A model generated the notes under the pieces. The model was not told the origin of the DNA, made no database searches, and saw only the letters and a list, made by a program, of their open reading frames with translations. 64,000 nucleotides of DNA, from NCBI GenBank assembly GCA_902557155.1, contig CACDYR010000001.1, positions 186,001-250,000 of the forward strand, written 5' to 3'. Positions within the stretch are counted from its first letter, which is position 1. Every line of letters begins with the position of its first letter. A program made the position numbers and the translations under genes. The DNA comes from an uncultured Pelagibacteraceae bacterium (GTDB lineage Bacteria; Pseudomonadota; Alphaproteobacteria; Pelagibacterales; Pelagibacteraceae). Of this stretch, positions 14,725 through 25,328 are shown piece by piece.

Positions 14725-16024
14725 TTACTTAAAAAAAATATTACCAAAAAGATTATTTTATAGAGCGCTTCTAATTGTTGCTATTCCGGTTTTAGTTTTG
14801 CAATTAATAATTACAATTGTTTTTTTTGATAGCCTTTGGATTAAAACAAACAAGGGTATGACGAGAACTTTAGTAAATGAAATTAGTACATTTATTGAAG
14901 CTTATGGAAGTGAGCAAGAAAACAAACAAGAGTTGCTAGATCTTTTTTCTATATTTTTAGATTTAAATATTGAATTTACCAGTAACGAAAAATTAAAGAA
15001 TACGGATAATGAAAGATGGTTTAGTCCTATAGATAGAACTTTAAGAAGAGAGCTAAAATCTAAAATTGGTTTAAATGAATACTGGTTTGATACAACAAGT
15101 TATAAAGAATTAATCGATTTAAGAATTAAATATGAAGATGGTTATTTTAAATTTTTAGTGCCTAAAGATAGAGTTGCGAGCTCTTCAGCAAGAATATTTG
15201 CACTTTGGATCACAGTACCTGCAATTATAATGGTGATCATTTCTCTAATATTTTTAAAAAATCAAACTAGACCAATCACAAATCTTGCTCGTGCAGCTGA
15301 AAGGTTTGGTAAAGGAGAAAATATTGAGGAGTTCAAACCTTCTGGAGCACTTGAAATAAGACAAGCAGGACATGAATTTGATAAAATGAGAAAGAGAATT
15401 GAAAGACACATAAATCAAAGAACAGAAATGTTATCTGGAATAAGTCATGATTTAAGGACACCCTTAACAAGGATGAAACTACAATTAGCTTTTATAAAAG
15501 ATAAAGAAACTGTTAATAAATTAACTGAAGACATTAATGAAATGGAGAAAATGTTAAATGAATATTTGCAATTTACCAGCTCGTCATATGTTGAAAAAGA
15601 TGAAATGTTTAATCTATCTGAATTAATTTCAGAAGTTATTGATAAATATAATAATGAAAATATTTCACAAAACTTAACACCAAGAATTTACTTTAATGGT
15701 AGGAAAAACTTAATTAATAGATGTCTGAATAATTTAATTGATAACTCATTAAAATATGCAAATAAAGTTGAAATTGGCTTAAGTAAAAAGAATACAAACT
15801 TATTCATTATTATTGATGATGACGGGCCTGGAATACCAAAAAATGAGTATGAAAATGTATTTAAACCTTTCTATAAGATAGATAAGGGTCGAGCAGACTC
15901 TAAATCGAGTGTTGGTCTTGGTTTATCAATTTCATCAGACATCATCAAATCTCATGGAGGAAATATAATGTTAGAAAACTCAAAAATGGATGGTTTAAGA
16001 GTTAAGGTTTTCTTGCCTGTTTAA
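14705..16024 (+). CDS. sensor histidine kinase (EnvZ-like)
   Basis: TM segments, HAMP, GISHDLRTPLTRMKLQ H-box, NLIDNSLKYA N-box, DDDGPGIPK, SSVGLGLSIS. ORF opens at 14696 (GTG); ATG at 14705. Confidence 0.93.
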   Translation: MFSGLSNYLKKILPKRLFYRALLIVAIPVLVLQLIITIVFFDSLWIKTNKGMTRTLVNEISTFIEAYGSEQENKQELLDLFSIFLDLNIEFTSNEKLKNTDNERWFSPIDRTLRRELKSKIGLNEYWFDTTSYKELIDLRIKYEDGYFKFLVPKDRVASSSARIFALWITVPAIIMVIISLIFLKNQTRPITNLARAAERFGKGENIEEFKPSGALEIRQAGHEFDKMRKRIERHINQRTEMLSGISHDLRTPLTRMKLQLAFIKDKETVNKLTEDINEMEKMLNEYLQFTSSSYVEKDEMFNLSELISEVIDKYNNENISQNLTPRIYFNGRKNLINRCLNNLIDNSLKYANKVEIGLSKKNTNLFIIIDDDGPGIPKNEYENVFKPFYKIDKGRADSKSSVGLGLSISSDIIKSHGGNIMLENSKMDGLRVKVFLPV

Positions 16025-16253
16025 CTTTTTTATTTTTTTTTTTCTCAAGTTTATTTATTTTATTTTCAAGATTCTCAACACGTTTTGAGAGTACTTCAAA
16101 CTCATCTTTACTTGTGAGTTTCATTTTAAAAACAAACTCATCTCTTTTAGATTTTAAGATATTAAATAATTCAGTAGTTAAGTCTTTTGAAGATACTAGT
16201 CCCTGCTCTATTAATTTAGCAAACTTATCAATTATAAATTTAGAATTTTTCAT
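16002..16253 (-). CDS. accessory factor UbiK-like (BMFP/YqiC family) protein
   Basis: Short protein with C-terminal coiled coil; FKMKLTSKDEFEVLSKRVENLENKINKLEKK resembles the BMFP family. ORF opens at 16268; MKNSKF start preferred. Confidence 0.7.
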   Translation of the reverse strand: MKNSKFIIDKFAKLIEQGLVSSKDLTTELFNILKSKRDEFVFKMKLTSKDEFEVLSKRVENLENKINKLEKKKNKKVKQARKP

Positions 16254-16285
16254 ATTTAAGATATACATTATAAGTATTATTAAAA

Positions 16286-17056
16286 ATGTTCATTAATAAT
16301 TTTGACCCAGTAGCATTAGAAATATTTTCTTTGGAAATCAGGTGGTATTCTTTAGCTTATATATTTGGAATTATATTAGGCTGGATTTTCGCAAAAAAAT
16401 TATTCATCCAAGACATAGAAGTTAAAAATAAATTTGATGATTATTTAACTTATTTAATTTTAGGTATTATTTTAGGAGGCAGACTTGGTTATATTATTAT
16501 TTATAATTTAAGTTTTTATATAAATAATCCATTAGATATATTTAAAATTTGGCAAGGAGGAATGTCCTTCCACGGTGGTTTAATTGGAGTTATTTTCGCA
16601 TCTATATTTTTCGCTAAAAAAAATAATCAAAACCCATTCTTATATTTAGATATTGTCGCTTTAGTAGCTCCAGTCGGATTATTTTTTGGACGAATAGCAA
16701 ACTTTATAAATTCAGAGTTATATGGAACTATAACTAATGTGCCCTGGGCAGTAACATTTGTTCAGGTAGATAATCTTCCAAGGCATCCCTCGCAATTATA
16801 TGAAGCACTATTAGAGGGTTTATTTTTATTTTTATTATTAATTTATTTTAAAAATAAATTTTCAAATAAACCTGGTGTGATTTCAGGATTATTTTTAATA
16901 ATTTACTCAATTTTCAGATTTATTATTGAATTTTATAGAGTACCAGATGAACAGCTTGGTTATATACTTTTAAACTTAACGATGGGGCAAGTAGTAAGTT
17001 TAATATTTATAATATCAGGAGTAATCTTATTTTATTTTAAATATGAAACTCGCTAA
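16286..17056 (+). CDS. lgt: prolipoprotein diacylglyceryl transferase
   Basis: Multi-TM; GGRLGYIIIYNL, GGMSFHGGLIGV, GRIANFINSELYG, RHPSQLYEALLEG. Confidence 0.96.
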   Translation: MFINNFDPVALEIFSLEIRWYSLAYIFGIILGWIFAKKLFIQDIEVKNKFDDYLTYLILGIILGGRLGYIIIYNLSFYINNPLDIFKIWQGGMSFHGGLIGVIFASIFFAKKNNQNPFLYLDIVALVAPVGLFFGRIANFINSELYGTITNVPWAVTFVQVDNLPRHPSQLYEALLEGLFLFLLLIYFKNKFSNKPGVISGLFLIIYSIFRFIIEFYRVPDEQLGYILLNLTMGQVVSLIFIISGVILFYFKYETR

Positions 17057-18095
17057 AACAAATAATTTACCATTAGATCAATTTATAAATTTTGCTCTTT
17101 ACGATAAGGACAAAGGTTTTTATATGAAAAAAAATCCTTTTGGTAAAGATGGAGACTTTATTACTGCGCCCAATGTCACAAGATTATTTTCAGAGATTAT
17201 TGCAATTTGGACGATTACTTTTTGGAAAAGCATTGGCTCTCCGAAAAAATTTAATTTGCTAGAACTGGGAGCTGGAAATGGTGAAATGATGAAAGTCATA
17301 AATGAGACACTTGTAAATTTTCCCGAGTGTTACAATGCCTGCAGTTTTGTAATTCACGAAAAAAGTGATTTTTTATTAAATGAACAAAAAAAAAATTTAA
17401 ATTCTAAAAAATTTTCATGGTTAAAAAACATTGAAAAAATAAACTCAATCCCAACAATATTTTTAGCTAATGAATTTTTTGACGCCATACCTATCAAACA
17501 ATTTTTTAAAAAAAAAGATAGTTGGTTTGAAAGATTTGTGAATTTGAGTGATCCAAACAAAGCTGAATTTAAAGAAGAAAAAATTGATATAGAAATAATT
17601 GAAAAACATCTTAATTTCGAAATATCAAAAGATCAGAGCGTTATAGAATATTCGCCAGATACATTTAAATATTTAAGAACAATTTGTGACTTAATAAAAA
17701 AAAATGATGGAGGAATGTTAGTTATTGATTATGGTTATGCAGATAGCAAAATGCATGAAACTCTTCAGGCAGTGAATAATCACAAATATTCTAACGTTTT
17801 AGAAAATATTGGAGACTCTGATATTACTTACAATATAAACTTTCATTCCTTTGAAAAATTTATAAATCAGTTTAAAGAAATTAATTCAATTTTTACAAAT
17901 CAAAAACAATTTTTAACAAATATGGGTATTCTTCAAAGAGCAGAAATAATCAGCAAAAATATAGCATTTTCTAAAAAAGCAGATTTATTTTATCGAGTAA
18001 GACGTTTAATAGATGAAAACCAAATGGGTGAATTGTTCAAAGTCATGCTTGTAAAAAATAAGAGAAACAATTTTAAGACAGGTTTTCAAAATTGA
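17043..18095 (+). CDS. class I SAM-dependent methyltransferase, MidA/NDUFAF7 family
   Basis: MKKNPFGKDGDFITAPNVTRLFSEIIA, LLELGAGNGEMM, FLANEFFDAIPIKQF, VIDYGYA. Confidence 0.9.
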   Translation: MKLAKTNNLPLDQFINFALYDKDKGFYMKKNPFGKDGDFITAPNVTRLFSEIIAIWTITFWKSIGSPKKFNLLELGAGNGEMMKVINETLVNFPECYNACSFVIHEKSDFLLNEQKKNLNSKKFSWLKNIEKINSIPTIFLANEFFDAIPIKQFFKKKDSWFERFVNLSDPNKAEFKEEKIDIEIIEKHLNFEISKDQSVIEYSPDTFKYLRTICDLIKKNDGGMLVIDYGYADSKMHETLQAVNNHKYSNVLENIGDSDITYNINFHSFEKFINQFKEINSIFTNQKQFLTNMGILQRAEIISKNIAFSKKADLFYRVRRLIDENQMGELFKVMLVKNKRNNFKTGFQN

Positions 18096-18850
18096 TAAAA
18101 TCAAAAAAACTTTCGAAAATAAAAATAATAAAACATGGTTTTTTTAATAAAACTGGTGGTAAATCAAAAAAAATTTATAAAAGTTTAAACTGTGGTCCTG
18201 GTTCTAAAGATAATCCCTCAGATGTTAAAAAAAATTTACAAATAGTTAAAAAAAAAATAAAAAGCACCGCTAAAAGTATTTTTTTACTTCATCAAATACA
18301 TAGTAATAAGTTTGTTTATATTAATAAAAAAAATAAATTTAGATCAAAACCAAAAGCAGACGCAGTAATTACAAACCAAAAAAACATACCAATTGGTGTT
18401 TTAACTGCTGACTGTGTGCCGATTTTAATCTGTGATGAAAGAACAAAATTAGTTGCTGCAATTCATGCAGGGTGGAAAGGTGCATACAAAGATATAATTA
18501 GCAAAGTAATCCAATTTATGATCAAAAAAGGATCTAATCCTAAAAATATTACTGCAACTATTGGACCTGCTATCTCAGCTAAAAATTATGAAGTCAAAGA
18601 GGATTTTAAAAGAAAATTTATTAAAAAGGATAAAAAAAATAATAAATTTTTTAAAATTAAGTACAAAAAGCTTTATTTTGATTTACCAAAATATGTAAAA
18701 TCATGTCTTTTAAAAAATAAAGTTAAAAATATTGAGTCTATAAATATTAATACATTTGATATTAATAATAATTTTTTTAGTGCGAGAAGAGCTTTAAAAC
18801 TAAATCATGATGATTATGGTAGAAATATTTCAATAATTATGCTTAATTAG
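18092..18850 (+). CDS. pgeF: peptidoglycan editing factor PgeF (YfiH/laccase domain)
   Basis: LLHQIHSNK, ADAVITNQKNIPIGVLTADCVPILI, AAIHAGWKGA, ATIGPAISAKNYEV. Confidence 0.93.
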   Translation: MIKSKKLSKIKIIKHGFFNKTGGKSKKIYKSLNCGPGSKDNPSDVKKNLQIVKKKIKSTAKSIFLLHQIHSNKFVYINKKNKFRSKPKADAVITNQKNIPIGVLTADCVPILICDERTKLVAAIHAGWKGAYKDIISKVIQFMIKKGSNPKNITATIGPAISAKNYEVKEDFKRKFIKKDKKNNKFFKIKYKKLYFDLPKYVKSCLLKNKVKNIESININTFDINNNFFSARRALKLNHDDYGRNISIIMLN

Positions 18851-18859
18851 GCTTTTTTA

Positions 18860-19792
18860 ATGAAATTATTATCCGGAAATAGCAACAAACCATTAAGCAA
18901 GAATATTGCCAAATATCTAAAATCTAAATTGGTTAACTCTAGTATTAGAAATTTTTCTGATGGAGAAATTTATGTTGAAATAAATGAGAATATTAGAGGA
19001 AACAGTATTTTTATAATTCAATCTGTATCTTCTCCTGCTAATGATAATTTGATGGAACTTTTATTGTGTATTGATGCACTCAAAAGGTCGTCGGCAAAAA
19101 ATATTACTGCTGTTATCCCTTACTTTGGTTATGCTAGACAAGATAGAAAAGTTACACCCAGAACATCAATATCAGCTAAGCTTGTCTCAAATCTAATCAC
19201 TAAAGCAGGAGCAGATAGAGTTGTTACTGTTGATTTGCATGCAGGTCAAATTCAAGGATTTTTTGATATTCCAGTAGACAACTTGTTTGCGACACCTATT
19301 TTTGCAAGACATGTAAAAAAAAAGATAAAAAGTAAAAACCTTATTTGTGTAGCTCCAGACGTAGGTGGTACTGAGAGAGCCAGAGCACTAGGAAAAATTT
19401 TAAATGTTGGATTGGCTATTGTAGATAAAAGAAGACCAAGGCCAGGTCAATCTCAAGTAATGAATATTGTTGGGGATGTGAAAGGAAAGACCTGTATTAT
19501 TGTTGATGATATAATCGACTCAGGTGGTACAATTGTACATGCAGCTAAAGCTCTTAAAGATCGAGGTGCTAAAGAAGTTTATGTTTATATAACACATGGT
19601 GTTCTTAGCGGAGAAGCTGTAAATAAAATTAAAAAATCTGTAATTAAAAATTTAGTAATAACTGACACAATTGATAACTTGAGCAGAGTTAAAGGTGCTA
19701 AAAACATTGAGGTTCTGTCAATTTCAGGGCTTATGGGAGAGGCAATTAAAAGAATATCTAATTCAACCTCAGTATCAGATTTATTCAAATAA
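18860..19792 (+). CDS. prs: ribose-phosphate pyrophosphokinase
   Basis: [53 protein letters not shown]. Confidence 0.98.
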   Translation: MKLLSGNSNKPLSKNIAKYLKSKLVNSSIRNFSDGEIYVEINENIRGNSIFIIQSVSSPANDNLMELLLCIDALKRSSAKNITAVIPYFGYARQDRKVTPRTSISAKLVSNLITKAGADRVVTVDLHAGQIQGFFDIPVDNLFATPIFARHVKKKIKSKNLICVAPDVGGTERARALGKILNVGLAIVDKRRPRPGQSQVMNIVGDVKGKTCIIVDDIIDSGGTIVHAAKALKDRGAKEVYVYITHGVLSGEAVNKIKKSVIKNLVITDTIDNLSRVKGAKNIEVLSISGLMGEAIKRISNSTSVSDLFK

Positions 19793-19837
19793 ATACCTTG
19801 AGTTATTAAGTAACTTGAGCTAAAAACCCTTGTTTTT

Positions 19838-20551
19838 ATGAATTCATTAGACGCTAACATCAGATCTACAAAAACTAAAGGTGAGCTGAATTCACTTAGA
19901 GATAACGGTAATGTACCCGCAATAATTTATGGTGGTGAAGCTCAAAATGAAAAGATCTCTATATCTAAAAAAGTACTTAAATCATTAATTGAAAAAGAAA
20001 ATTTTTTATCAAGTATCATAACTTTAAATGTTGATGGCAAACCTCAAAAAGCTCTTCCAAGAGAAATAAAATACGACATTATTTCAGACGAACCAATTCA
20101 TGTGGACTTTTTAAGAATAGTAGCAGGGATAAAAGTCAGAATTGAAGTTCCAGTAAAATTTTTAAATCATGAAAAATCTCCTGGTTTGAAAAGAGGTGGA
20201 GTTTTAAACATTGTAAGAAGAAAAGTTGAGCTAAAATGTCCAAGCGAAAAAATTCCTGAAAATCTTGTGATAGATCTTGATGGAGTTGATATTGGAGAGA
20301 GTTTTAAGATCTCTTCTATAAATCTTGACAGTGACGTTACTCCTACAATTCAAGGAAGAGATTTCGTAATTGCAACACTAGCAGCTCCAACTGTTATGAA
20401 AGAACCTGAAAAACCTGCAGAAGCTGAGGCGGCTGAGGGAGAAGGTGCTGAAGGAGCAGAAGCAGCAGCAGCTGAAGGTGGAGATAAGCCAGCAGCTGAA
20501 GGTGATAAAAAAGAAGGTGAAGATAAAAAACCTGCTGAAGAAAAAAAATAA
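19838..20551 (+). CDS. rplY: 50S ribosomal protein L25/general stress protein Ctc with acidic C-terminal tail
   Basis: NGNVPAIIYGG, HVDFLRI, VPVKFLNHEKSPGLKRGGVLNIVRRKVELKCPSEKIPENLVIDL; Ala/Glu/Lys-rich tail; prs-rplY-pth-ychF order. Confidence 0.95.
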   Translation: MNSLDANIRSTKTKGELNSLRDNGNVPAIIYGGEAQNEKISISKKVLKSLIEKENFLSSIITLNVDGKPQKALPREIKYDIISDEPIHVDFLRIVAGIKVRIEVPVKFLNHEKSPGLKRGGVLNIVRRKVELKCPSEKIPENLVIDLDGVDIGESFKISSINLDSDVTPTIQGRDFVIATLAAPTVMKEPEKPAEAEAAEGEGAEGAEAAAAEGGDKPAAEGDKKEGEDKKPAEEKK

Positions 20552-20592
20552 GTTAATTAAAATTGAATTTTATCCTCCAATATTAATATTTT

Positions 20593-21153
20593 ATGCTTCT
20601 ACTTGTAGGATTAGGCAATCCAACCCCAGACAGTGAAAACAATAGACATAATATTGGTTTCAAAATCATAGATGCAATAAATAAAAAATTTGGACTTTCA
20701 AAACAAAAACCAAAATTCAAAGGACTTCTTACAACTGGTAATGTTGGAGAACAAAAAGTTTATGCAATTAAACCTTTAACATTTATGAATAATTCTGGAA
20801 TTTGTATTAGAGAATTAATTGAATATTTCAAAATAGATGCTGAGGATGTTATCGTTTTTCATGACGATCTAGATGTAGAATTTGGAAAAATAAAAGCAAA
20901 ATTTGGTGGCTCTGATGCAGGACATAACGGAATTGCATCAATAGATAAATTTATTGGTAAAGATTATTCAAGAGTGCGAATAGGAATTGGTAAACCAAAA
21001 GATAAAATGGAAGTTGGTGATTTTGTTCTTCAAAATTTTGATGAGGATGAAATGCTAGGATTGGAAAAAATTACCAGTAATATCACAGATTCTATTTCAA
21101 TACTTATCGACAAAAAATTAGATTTATTCTCTAGCACTGTAAATAATAAATAA
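20593..21153 (+). CDS. pth: peptidyl-tRNA hydrolase
   Basis: LLVGLGNPTPDSENNRHNIGF, KPLTFMNNSG, HDDLDVEFGKIKAKFGGSDAGHNG. Confidence 0.97.
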   Translation: MLLLVGLGNPTPDSENNRHNIGFKIIDAINKKFGLSKQKPKFKGLLTTGNVGEQKVYAIKPLTFMNNSGICIRELIEYFKIDAEDVIVFHDDLDVEFGKIKAKFGGSDAGHNGIASIDKFIGKDYSRVRIGIGKPKDKMEVGDFVLQNFDEDEMLGLEKITSNITDSISILIDKKLDLFSSTVNNK

Positions 21154-22226
21154 TGAGTTTTAAATGTGGAATTGTTGGTTTGCCTAATGTAGGTAAATCT
21201 ACACTCTTCAATGCTCTAACAAACTCAAGCAAAGCCCAAGCTGCAAATTTTCCATTTTGTACGATAGATCCTAATGTGGGAGTAGTCCCTGTTCCAGATG
21301 AAAGATTGAACAAATTATCTGAAGTTTCAAAATCAAAAAAAAAAATAAACACAACTATTTCATTTGTAGATATAGCTGGTCTTGTGAAGGGAGCATCTAA
21401 AGGCGAAGGATTAGGCAATAAATTTCTGTCCCACATAAGAGAAGTTGATGCAGTTATTCATATGATTAGATGCTTTGACTCAGACGATATTCAAAATGTT
21501 AATCCTGACGTTGACCCAATAAGAGATCTTGAGATTATTGAAACTGAGATGATGCTAGCTGACCTTGAATCTATTCAAAAAAGACTTGAAAAAAATAATA
21601 AAAAAAATGTGGACGAAGACCAGCTTAAGATTTTAGAGATTGCATTAGACTGCATTAATAATGATAAAAATATATCAATATTAAATTCTCAATTTGATAC
21701 AAAACAACTTAATCAAAGTGGTCTTTTGTCAATAAAACCAAAGATCTTTGTTTGTAATGTAGATGAGCAAAGCGTACAGGATGGAAATAAGTATACTAAA
21801 GACTTCATCGAAAAATTTGGAAAAGATAACACCCTGATTGTTTCCGCAGACATAGAAAACCAAATAAATGAATTAGCAGAAGATGAAAAAAAAAATTATA
21901 TGGATATGATTGGTTTAAAAGATACAGGTTTAAGTATGTTGATTCAAAAGGGTTATAAAATATTAGAACTTGATACATATTTTACCTCTGGACCTGAAGA
22001 AACAAGAGCGTGGACAATACAAAAAAATTGTACTGCTCCTAAAGCAGCAGGAGAAATTCATACAGATTTTGAAAAAGGTTTCATTAGAGCTGAAACTATA
22101 TCTTATGAGGATTTTGTAGCCAATGATGGATGGGTAAATTCTAAGGCTAACGGAAAAATGAGATTAGAGGGTAAAGATTATATTGTTAAAGATGGAGATG
22201 TATTAAACTTCAGATTCAACACGTGA
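21153..22226 (+). CDS. ychF: redox-regulated GTP-binding protein YchF
   Basis: GIVGLPNVGKSTLFNALT, FCTIDPNVGVVPVPDERL, FVDIAGLVKGASKGEGLGNKFLSHIREVDAVIHM. Confidence 0.98.
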   Translation: MSFKCGIVGLPNVGKSTLFNALTNSSKAQAANFPFCTIDPNVGVVPVPDERLNKLSEVSKSKKKINTTISFVDIAGLVKGASKGEGLGNKFLSHIREVDAVIHMIRCFDSDDIQNVNPDVDPIRDLEIIETEMMLADLESIQKRLEKNNKKNVDEDQLKILEIALDCINNDKNISILNSQFDTKQLNQSGLLSIKPKIFVCNVDEQSVQDGNKYTKDFIEKFGKDNTLIVSADIENQINELAEDEKKNYMDMIGLKDTGLSMLIQKGYKILELDTYFTSGPEETRAWTIQKNCTAPKAAGEIHTDFEKGFIRAETISYEDFVANDGWVNSKANGKMRLEGKDYIVKDGDVLNFRFNT

Positions 22227-22982
22227 CCATATTCTTTTCATACTAAAATAAACTAAAACAGTTAAAATAATTAAATAAACAATCGCTTTAAAGCCCATCT
22301 GATGTCGAGATTCTAAATGAGGTTCAGCTGACCACATTAAGAAGGTCGTTACATCTTTTGACATCTGTTCTACTGTTGCATTTGTTCCGTCACCATACTC
22401 TACTAATCCATCTGATAATGGAGCAGCCATTCTAATTTTATTACCATACATATATTTGTTGTAGTAAACTCCATCATCTAAAGATACGTTGTTAGGAGCT
22501 TCTTCATATCCTTGTAATAAGGAATAGATATAGTCAACTCCACCTCCTCTAGCTTTAACCAAAACAGACATGTCTGGAGGGTATGCACCGCCATTTGCTG
22601 CTTGGGCAGCTTTTACATTGTCATATGGCATTACAAATTTATCAGATAATTTACCTGGTCTTGTAAACATTTCACCATCTGAATTTGGACCATCAGTTAC
22701 TTCAAATGAAGCTGCTATAGCTTTAGCTTGAGCTTCAGAAAATTCTGGCCCTCCTGGCTCTGCTAAATTTCTATAACTTAAATACTTCATCGAATGACAT
22801 GAGGCACATACTTCAGTATAAACTTGATAACCTCTTTGAAGAGAAGCTCTATCAAATTTTCCAAATAGACCCTTAAAACTCCAGTCAGTTTTTAGATATT
22901 CTACTTTTTCAGCAGCAAAAGAATTTGAATTTGAAGTAATAATTAAGATTATTATAGAAAATAATTTAAATAAATTTTTCAC
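22203..22982 (-). CDS. petC: cytochrome c1 (ubiquinol-cytochrome c reductase)
   Basis: Signal peptide; VCASCHSMKYLSYRNL heme c site; C-terminal TM anchor; pet cluster. Confidence 0.96.
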   Translation of the reverse strand: MKNLFKLFSIIILIITSNSNSFAAEKVEYLKTDWSFKGLFGKFDRASLQRGYQVYTEVCASCHSMKYLSYRNLAEPGGPEFSEAQAKAIAASFEVTDGPNSDGEMFTRPGKLSDKFVMPYDNVKAAQAANGGAYPPDMSVLVKARGGGVDYIYSLLQGYEEAPNNVSLDDGVYYNKYMYGNKIRMAAPLSDGLVEYGDGTNATVEQMSKDVTTFLMWSAEPHLESRHQMGFKAIVYLIILTVLVYFSMKRIWSRVESEV

Positions 22983-22983
22983 C

Positions 22984-24246
22984 TTATTCTATTTTACTTT
23001 CTTTATTTCTGGCGGCAGCTAGATTTGGTGAACCACCTAGAACAGGTTCGGTAATACTTAGAGGCACTGGTAAAGTTTTTTCTTTAAAGCCTAGAACAGG
23101 AAGAATAACTAAAAAATGCAAAAAGTAATACGCTGTTGCAACTCGTGCTATCAATAAGTAAAGTCCCTCAGCTGGCATCGCACCCACATAACCAAGTATC
23201 AAAACATCAGCAACTAGTATCCAGTAAAATTGTTTATATAAAGGTCTGAATACTGCAGATCTTATTTTTGAGGTATCTAACCAAGGTAAAACCGCTAAGA
23301 TTAATATTGCAGATAACATAGCTACAACTCCTAGCAATTTATCAGGAACTGATCTTAATATTGCATAAAAAGGTAAGAGATACCATTCAGGAACAATGTG
23401 TGCGGGTGTTACCATTGGGTTTGCCTCGATATAATTATCTGCGTGACCTAAAATATTTGGTGCGTAGAATACAAAGAAAGCAAACACAATCATGAACATT
23501 AATAAAGCAAAACCATCTTTAATTACTATGTAAGGATGGAAAGGTACAGTATCTTTAGAAGGTTTTTTTATATCTATTCCAACTGGGTTGTTGTTACCAG
23601 GAACATGCAAAGCCCATATATGTAAAACAACTAATCCTAAAATTAAAAATGGAATTAAATAATGCAAAGTAAAAAATCTAGTTAACGTAGGGTTGTCGAC
23701 TGAATAACCTCCCCACAACCAAGTGACAATACCCTCTCCAACTAATGGAATAGCACTAAATAAATTTGTGATTACAGTTGCTCCCCAAAAGCTCATTTGT
23801 CCCCAAGGCAATACATAGCCCATAAATGCAGCCGCCATCATTAGCAAGTAAATAATTATTCCAATTATCCAAATTATTTCTCTTGGTGCTTTGTAAGAAC
23901 CATAAAATAATGACCTGAAAATATGAATGTAGACTGCTAAGAAAAACATAGATGCACCATTTGCATGAATGTATCTAATTAACCAACCGTAATTGACATC
24001 ACGCATGATGTGCTCAACACTCTCAAAAGCCATATCTGCGTGAGCAATGTAATGCATTGCAAGAGTTAATCCGGTAACAATTTGAGTGATTAAGCAAAAA
24101 GTTAAAATTCCACCAAATGTCCACCAATAATTTAAATTTTTAGGAGTCGGATAATCTGTTAAATGATTTGCAAGAGTTAATAGTGGCAATCGATCATTAA
24201 ACCATTGTCCTACCTTCGATTTTGGTCTGTAATCGTGGTTACTCAT
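22984..24246 (-). CDS. petB: cytochrome b (ubiquinol-cytochrome c reductase)
   Basis: [69 protein letters not shown] (PEWY). Confidence 0.98.
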   Translation of the reverse strand: MSNHDYRPKSKVGQWFNDRLPLLTLANHLTDYPTPKNLNYWWTFGGILTFCLITQIVTGLTLAMHYIAHADMAFESVEHIMRDVNYGWLIRYIHANGASMFFLAVYIHIFRSLFYGSYKAPREIIWIIGIIIYLLMMAAAFMGYVLPWGQMSFWGATVITNLFSAIPLVGEGIVTWLWGGYSVDNPTLTRFFTLHYLIPFLILGLVVLHIWALHVPGNNNPVGIDIKKPSKDTVPFHPYIVIKDGFALLMFMIVFAFFVFYAPNILGHADNYIEANPMVTPAHIVPEWYLLPFYAILRSVPDKLLGVVAMLSAILILAVLPWLDTSKIRSAVFRPLYKQFYWILVADVLILGYVGAMPAEGLYLLIARVATAYYFLHFLVILPVLGFKEKTLPVPLSITEPVLGGSPNLAAARNKESKIE

Positions 24247-24251
24247 TTTCT

Positions 24252-24761
24252 TTATCCAATTTTAATTGTGTTTGCATCAACGAATTCATATTTAGGCACT
24301 TCCATATTCCAAGGTGCTGGTCCTTTTCTAATTCTTCCAGAAGTATCATAATGAGATCCATGACATGGACAGAACCACCCATTATAATCACCTTTATCAT
24401 TTAGAGGTACACATCCAAGGTGTGTACATACACCTAACATAACAAGCCACTCGGGGTTTTTTGCTCTATCTTCATCTTTTTCTGGATGAATTAAATCCTC
24501 CATCTTTACGGCTCTTGCCTCATCAATTTCTTCTTGAGTTCTTCTTCTTATAAAGACTGGTTTACCTCTCCATAAAACAGTCAATGTATTTCCAGGTGTT
24601 AATGAACTTACATCAACCTCTGTACTAGCTAATGCTTTAACAGAAGCGTCTGGATTCATTTGATCTATCATTGGCCACACCACTGCAGCGGCACCAACAG
24701 CTCCTACTGCTGTAGTAGCTGTAAATAAAAAATCTCTTCTTTTTGTTTTTTTTTCAGACAC
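24252..24761 (-). CDS. petA: Rieske iron-sulfur protein (ubiquinol-cytochrome c reductase)
   Basis: [25 protein letters not shown] Tat-like leader; CTHLGC and CPCHGSHYD cluster motifs. Apparent GTG start. Confidence 0.97.
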   Translation of the reverse strand: MSEKKTKRRDFLFTATTAVGAVGAAAVVWPMIDQMNPDASVKALASTEVDVSSLTPGNTLTVLWRGKPVFIRRRTQEEIDEARAVKMEDLIHPEKDEDRAKNPEWLVMLGVCTHLGCVPLNDKGDYNGWFCPCHGSHYDTSGRIRKGPAPWNMEVPKYEFVDANTIKIG

Positions 24762-24853
24762 TTTTAGTAGCTTTTATTATTATCTCTTTTTGATTTAAAA
24801 TAGTTAATATACGAATTCATATAATATAAAATAATTATTTTACTACTGAAAGA

Positions 24854-25327
24854 ATGACACAGAATTCAACAATTTTAGGACCCAAAATAGCTTTGTATGA
24901 GCCTGATATACCTCAGAATACTGCTGCAATCATAAGAACTTGTGCTTGTTTGGGTGCTAAATTAGAAATAATTGAACCATGTGGCTTTCTATTATCAGAC
25001 AAACGTTTTAAAAGAGTGGTAATGGACTATATGGACTATAGTCAAATAGAGTTTTATCAAAGTTCGGAAAAATTTTTTGAGGCAAAGAAAAAACAGAGAA
25101 TCTTATTGATGACAACTAAGGGTTCAATAAATTATACTAAATTTAAATTTAAGCCTGATGATACTATTTTGTTTGGAAGAGAAAGTGCTGGAGTGCCCGA
25201 AAAGGTTCATAAAATTATTAAAAACCGTTTAAAAATACCAATGAATAATCAAGTAAGATCTCTTAATATTGCATCGTCTGTTGCCATTGTTTTGGCAGAA
25301 AGTTTGCGTCAAATAGAATTAATTTAA
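24854..25327 (+). CDS. trmL: tRNA (cytidine(34)-2'-O)-methyltransferase
   Basis: SPOUT family: EPDIPQNTAAIIRTCACLGAKLEIIEPCGF, FGRESAGVPEKV, IPMNNQVRSLNIASSVAIVL. Confidence 0.95.
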   Translation: MTQNSTILGPKIALYEPDIPQNTAAIIRTCACLGAKLEIIEPCGFLLSDKRFKRVVMDYMDYSQIEFYQSSEKFFEAKKKQRILLMTTKGSINYTKFKFKPDDTILFGRESAGVPEKVHKIIKNRLKIPMNNQVRSLNIASSVAIVLAESLRQIELI

Positions 25328-25328
25328 A

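Noticed and set aside
19797-19830. Short inverted repeat AGTTA-N5-TAACT with flanking CTTGAG repeats between prs and rplY
   Set aside because: Stem of only 5 bp, AT-rich, no U-tract directly after; too weak to call a terminator or leader structure without conservation data.
24222-24404. Plus-strand 60-aa ORF over the petB/petA junction
   Set aside because: Antisense to conserved bc1 genes, no plausible domain.
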